Source: Amblyomma americanum
Taxonomy: Eukaryota; Arthropoda; Arachnida; Ixodida; Ixodidae
NCBI RefSeq assembly: GCF_052857255.1
Contig: NC_135498.1
Span: 88,764,257 to 88,828,256 of the forward strand
DNA: 64,000 bases
Direction: 5' to 3'
This document shows positions 60,504 through 64,000 of this stretch, piece after piece; the stretch's first letter is position 1; every line of letters starts with the position of its first letter. The translations under genes and the position numbers were made by a program. The notes below the pieces were generated by a model that did not search any database, was not told where the DNA came from, and was given only the letters and a program-made list of their open reading frames with translations.

Positions 60504-63500
60504 TTACGGAGAGGAGAGGATGGGCGGGTCATAGTAAGGCTTGAGGAGCTCAACGTGCACAGTTTCGCGCCCCCGGCGACGGTAGTCCGAAGAGGGAACG
60601 AGCGGCTCAACGATATAAGTCACCGGAGAAGTTTGGTGGACAACCCGGTAAGGTCCGTGAAAGCGAGACAGTAGTTTCGTGGCGAGGCCGGGAGTGGAGG
60701 AAGGCACCCAGAGCCAAACGAGGGCGCCAGATGTGTATGACGCTGGAGGGTCCGGGGAATCCCGACGGTGCTTCTGATCCCATTGTTGCTGTGTGGTGAA
60801 AGAGCGGGCAAGTTGCCGGCATTCTTCGGCATACAGGTGAGCTTCGGAGAGTAAGGTGGTCTCGGAAGGGTCAGGGTGATAAGGAAGGATGGTGTCCATG
60901 GTGGATGTAGGCTCCCGGCCATATAAAACGAAGAAAAGAGAAAAACCCGTTGTTGTCTGAGTAGCTGTGTTATACGCGTACGTGACGAACGGGAGCACTT
61001 GATCCCAGTTGGAGTGGGCGGTGTCAACGTACTACATGGCGAGCATGTCACTCAGAGTGCGGTTGAACCGCTCAGTCATGCCGTTGGTCTGGGGGTGATA
61101 AGCGCTGGTGTAGCGATGAACGATTTGGCATTGCTTGAGCAGGGCCTCGACGGCGTCCGAGAGAAAAACACGGCCGCGGTCACTTAGAAGTTCTTTCGGG
61201 GCGCCGTGACGAAGAACAAAACTGTGTAGAATGAAGTGAGCGACATCGTTTGCGGTAGCAGATTTGAGAGCCGACGTTACGACGTAACGGGTGAGATGTT
61301 CAACGGCAACGATGATCCACCGATTATTAGCGGAAGTGGTTGGAAGCGGGCCATAAAGATCAATGCCGACGCGGTCAAAGGGACGGCCAGGGCAAGGTAA
61401 CGGCTGCAAAGGAGCGGCGGCGGAGTGGGTAGGTTTCTTGCGACGTTGGCAGGCGGTGCATTACCGAATGTTCTGACGTATGTAGCGGTACATACCTCGC
61501 CAGTAGAATCGCTGACGAAGGCGAGCATATGTTTTCAGTACACCGGCGTGGCCGCATTGTGGAGCGGCGTGAAAAGAGGCACAGATTGTAGCCCGGTGGT
61601 GTCGAGGGATGACCAACAGCCACTTCCGGCCGTCGGGGAGGTAATTACGGCGGTATAAGAGGCCATCACGAACGGCGACGTGGTGGGCTTGGCGGCGAAG
61701 GGTCCGGGTCGAATGATGCGGCGAGGGAGTGTTCAGGAAGTTTAGCAGCGAGGTGATCCAAGGATCCTTCAGTTGTTCGGAGAGCATATCAGGGATGTTG
61801 AACGAAGAGAATTCGTAGGCACAGACGAGGGCAGAGGTTGACTCGAATGGGAGTGGTGAATGAGAAAGGGCGTCGGCGTCCGAGTGCTTGCGGCCGGAGC
61901 GATAAATGATGTGTATATCAAACTCCTGGAGACGTAAAGCCCAGCGGGCGAGTCGGCCAGAAGGATCTTTGAGGGAGGATAGCCAGCATAGGGCGTGGTG
62001 GTCTGTGACGACATAGAAGGGCCGGCCGTAAATGTAAGGGCGGAACTTGGCAATTGCCCAAATGATGGCGAGACATTCTTTTTCTGTGACAGAATAGTTT
62101 GATTCCGCCTTGGTGAGGGCGCGGCTGGCGTAAGCGACGACGTATTCCGGATACCCAGGCTTTCGCTGGGCAAGAACTGCGCCCAAGCCCACACCGCTCG
62201 CGCCAGTGTGAACTTTTGTCGGACAGGCGGGATCAAAATGGCGAAGGATGGGGGGAGAGACCAGCAGGCGGCGTAAAGTGCTGAACGCGGTATCGCAGGC
62301 GGGGGACCAAGACGAAAGGTTCGGGCTGCCGGCAAGAAGCTGCGTTAAAGGGGCGATGATACTTGCGAAATTTCGGATGAAGCGGCGAAAATATGAGCAT
62401 AAGCCTATAAAACTGCGAAGTTATTTTAAGGTGGTTGGTTTGGGGAAGTCAGCGACGGCGCGAAGTTTGGCAGGGTCAGGAAGAACGCCGTCTTTGGAGA
62501 TGACATGGCCTAATATTGTGAGCTGCGTTGCACCGAAGTAACATTTTTTTCAAGTTTAGTTGGAGGCCGGCGTCAGCAAGGCTAGTGAGTACTTGCAGAA
62601 GGCGGTGCAGATGGGAAGGAAAATCTTTGGAAAAAACGACAATGTCATCTAGGTAACACAGACAAGTTTCCCATTTGAGGCCACTGAGAATAGTGTCCAT
62701 CATCCTTTCGAATGTGGCTGGAGCATTGCAGAGGCCGAATGGCATCACATTGAACTCATACAAGCCGTCTGGGGTGACGAAAGCGGTTTTCGGCCTGTCA
62801 TTCGCTGCCATCGGGACCTGCCAGTAGCCGGAGCGTAAGTCGAGGGATTAAAAATACTCCGCTCCCTGCAAGCAATCCAGTGCGTCGTCGATTCGGGGTA
62901 GAGGATAAACATCCTTGCGTGTGATCTTGTTGAGACGGCGGTAGCCCACACAGAACCTGATGGAGCCATTTTTTTTCGTCACCAAGACAACAGGAGAGGC
63001 CCAAGGGCTGTGAGAAGGCTGTATTATGCCGCGCCGAAGCATGTCGTCAACATTGTCACGGATGACGCGGCGCTCGCTCGGCGAGACTCGGTACGGTCGC
63101 TGACGCAAGGGAGCGTGGGTACCAGTGTCAATTGTGTGAGATACGGCCAATGCGCGCCCAAAGGAGGGCTGGGAAAGGTTGAAAGAGTTGCGGAAGCGGC
63201 AGAGAAGTTCCAAGATTTGGAAGCCCCTCCGTCCGGAAGCTTCGCGCCGAGCAACGTCTTCGTGCTCGATCTCAGCTCCCTTCCGGACGGCGGGGCGGCC
63301 GAAAACGTCGGCGAAGCTCGTTTTAAAGGACGACCAGGTGGGAAGATCGGCCTCATGGTTGCGAAACCATAGGTTGGCAACGTCCGTTAGGTAGAAGAGG
63401 ACGTTGCTAAGTTTCACGGAATCGTCCCACCAATTGTAAGTGCTGATGCGCTCATAGGAGGCCAGCCAATCATCGACGTCTTGGTCATCGGTGCCACTAA

Positions 63501-63588
63501 ATGGAGAAGGGTCACGCTGGCGCTGCACCCCGTGACAGAGTACGGTGGCAGGGATGGGCTGCGATGGTTCACTCGGACCTTCCGGCAT
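60504..63588 (-). pseudogene. gypsy gag-pol pseudogene
   Basis: The gag ATG is at 63588; the gag N-terminus includes DDQDVDDWLASYERISTYNW and LWFRNHEADLPTWSSFK, then the frame jumps into pol near 63200 (LCRFRNSFNLSQPSFG). RT: DTGTHAPLRQRPYRVSPSER, WASPVVLVTKKNGSIRFCV, a stop at 62848-62850, MPFGLCNAPATFERMMDTIL and LCYLDDIVVFS (catalytic Y-L-D-D intact), then a frameshift near 62540. RNase [17 protein letters not shown] with Gly for the first Asp (about 62200). Integrase: His-His zinc site, a stop before CTACQRR (about 61460), VGIDLYGPLP, LLSDRGRVFLS and HPQTNGMTERFNRTL (D,D,E intact), and a stop near 61036. The C-terminus (VHVELLKPYYDPP) ends at 60504. Confidence 0.9.
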
Positions 63589-63651
63589 GGTGGCGGAGAC
63601 GAGGAGCGTTCCACTTCGAAGTTCCAGGATGAGGACCGGGACGGGAACCGA

Positions 63652-63664
63652 GGCACCTCCACCA
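63652..63664 (-). promoter_or_regulatory. Primer-binding site, tRNA-Ala-like
   Basis: The minus strand reads TGGTGGAGGTGCC starting two bases after the 5' LTR. It is complementary to a tRNA 3' end GGCACCTCCACCA. With acceptor 5' strand GGGGGTG and G3:U70 this is a tRNA-Ala 3' end; the tRNA-Ala gene in this window differs only at position 67 in that stretch. Confidence 0.6.
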
Positions 63665-63666
63665 AG

Positions 63667-63838
63667 TGTCAAGGCGTTTATTTGAAGCACAGGTCGGTTG
63701 GTCTTGGTTGACCGGCGACACGACGGGCACACTCACAGGCGTCGTTCGAAAAACCCAGCTGCACTTCGTCTGCTTCTTCGTTGTCCCGCTTGAACTCGTC
63801 CGCTTCTTCGCTGCGCTGTGCCTTTCGGTCCCATTACA
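63667..63838 (-). repeat. 5' LTR of the gypsy element
   Basis: 172 bp, TG...CA termini, 170 of 172 positions identical to the 3' LTR by eye. The flanking ATAC follows at 63839. Confidence 0.95.
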
Positions 63839-64000
63839 ATACGTACACCCAGACTTTCGAATTTGCTATAGCTCTCTTTAAGTTAATTGCTACACCTACC
63901 GTTCTGCTCATCCTTACTTTATGATCATACTTTGCAGTTCTTGTTCTCAGTGACTTGACAAAGAAATGTCATAAGTGAAGTGCAGATTACTTAAGCATTC

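Larger units (their letters stand above)
60295..63838 (-). mobile_element. Ty3/gypsy LTR retrotransposon (minus), internally deleted
   Basis: A 3.54-kb element flanked by ATAC duplications (60291-60294 and 63839-63842). On the minus strand: 5' LTR, primer-binding site, N-terminal gag fused to the reverse transcriptase, RNase H, integrase, purine-rich tract (GGAGGGAGAG, just before the 3' LTR) and 3' LTR. The order reverse transcriptase, RNase H, integrase is that of Ty3/gypsy. Most of gag and all of the protease are missing. The LTRs differ at two positions, so the insertion is young although the body is defective. Confidence 0.92.

Noticed and set aside
1..64000. CRISPR arrays, bacterial operons, origins or attachment sites
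   Set aside because: No regularly spaced repeats of that kind, no prokaryotic gene organisation; all repeats found are eukaryotic mobile elements or simple tails.

Overview
The window looks like nuclear DNA from an ixodid (hard) tick. The evidence is the repeat content: dense tRNA-derived SINEs with (ATT)n tails like those described from ixodid ticks (Ruka-type), I-superfamily LINEs carrying RNase H, RTE and CR1-clade LINE fragments, and a Ty3/gypsy element of a kind common in ticks. I found no bacterial operons, ribosome-binding-site logic, phage genes or CRISPR arrays. No host protein-coding gene could be established. The only clear host gene is a tRNA-Ala(TGC) gene at 34345-34416 (minus).

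Layout. 1-16.5 kb: a decayed RTE-clade LINE (1.4-3.9 kb), two LINE 3' fragments (5.0-6.1 kb), SINEs of three families, a CR1 fragment (11.2-11.6 kb), a 4-kb stretch with nothing recognisable (11.6-15.6 kb), and an RNase H-bearing LINE 3' end (15.6-16.45 kb). 19.3-22.7 kb: a broken YqaJ-nuclease gene (+) and a broken DDE transposase gene (-) facing each other, consistent with one dead ISL2EU-type DNA transposon. 24.4-25.9 kb: a CR1-clade LINE with ORF1 and endonuclease fragments. 26.1-32.84 kb: nested SINEs, one of them split by a full-length but dead 5.74-kb I-type LINE (minus, 27039-32782). 34-37.5 kb: the tRNA gene, SINEs and a duplicated ~330-bp repeat. 37.8-39.7 kb: two LINE RNase H ends head to head. 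40.13-41 kb: a large inverted repeat. 41-43.5 kb: SINE nests, including an antisense-U6/SINE chimera with a 15-bp target duplication. 44.5-50.2 kb: a CRE/TATA promoter-like array interrupted directly after its TATA box by a 5.31-kb I-type LINE (plus, 44865-50176). 50.5-55.8 kb: further LINE pieces and a probable LTR/leader with a tRNA-Lys-type primer-binding site. 57.6-59.6 kb: SINE and LINE fragments. 60.29-63.84 kb: an internally deleted Ty3/gypsy element with two nearly identical 172-bp LTRs.

How the parts fit. The tRNA-derived SINEs presumably move with the machinery of LINEs in the same genome. Target duplications of 11-15 bp at both full-length LINEs and several SINEs fit target-primed reverse transcription. 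The gypsy primer-binding site fits tRNA-Ala, the species encoded in this window. Every transposase, reverse transcriptase or nuclease gene seen carries at least one stop, frameshift, deletion or lost catalytic residue, so the window reads as a record of past mobile activity. The most informative signals are structural: a repeated SINE-into-SINE insertion site, a SINE that seems to have carried downstream DNA, a U6-SINE chimera, a ~360-bp-arm hairpin and an interrupted CRE promoter array. All assignments come from reading the sequence. No database search was run.
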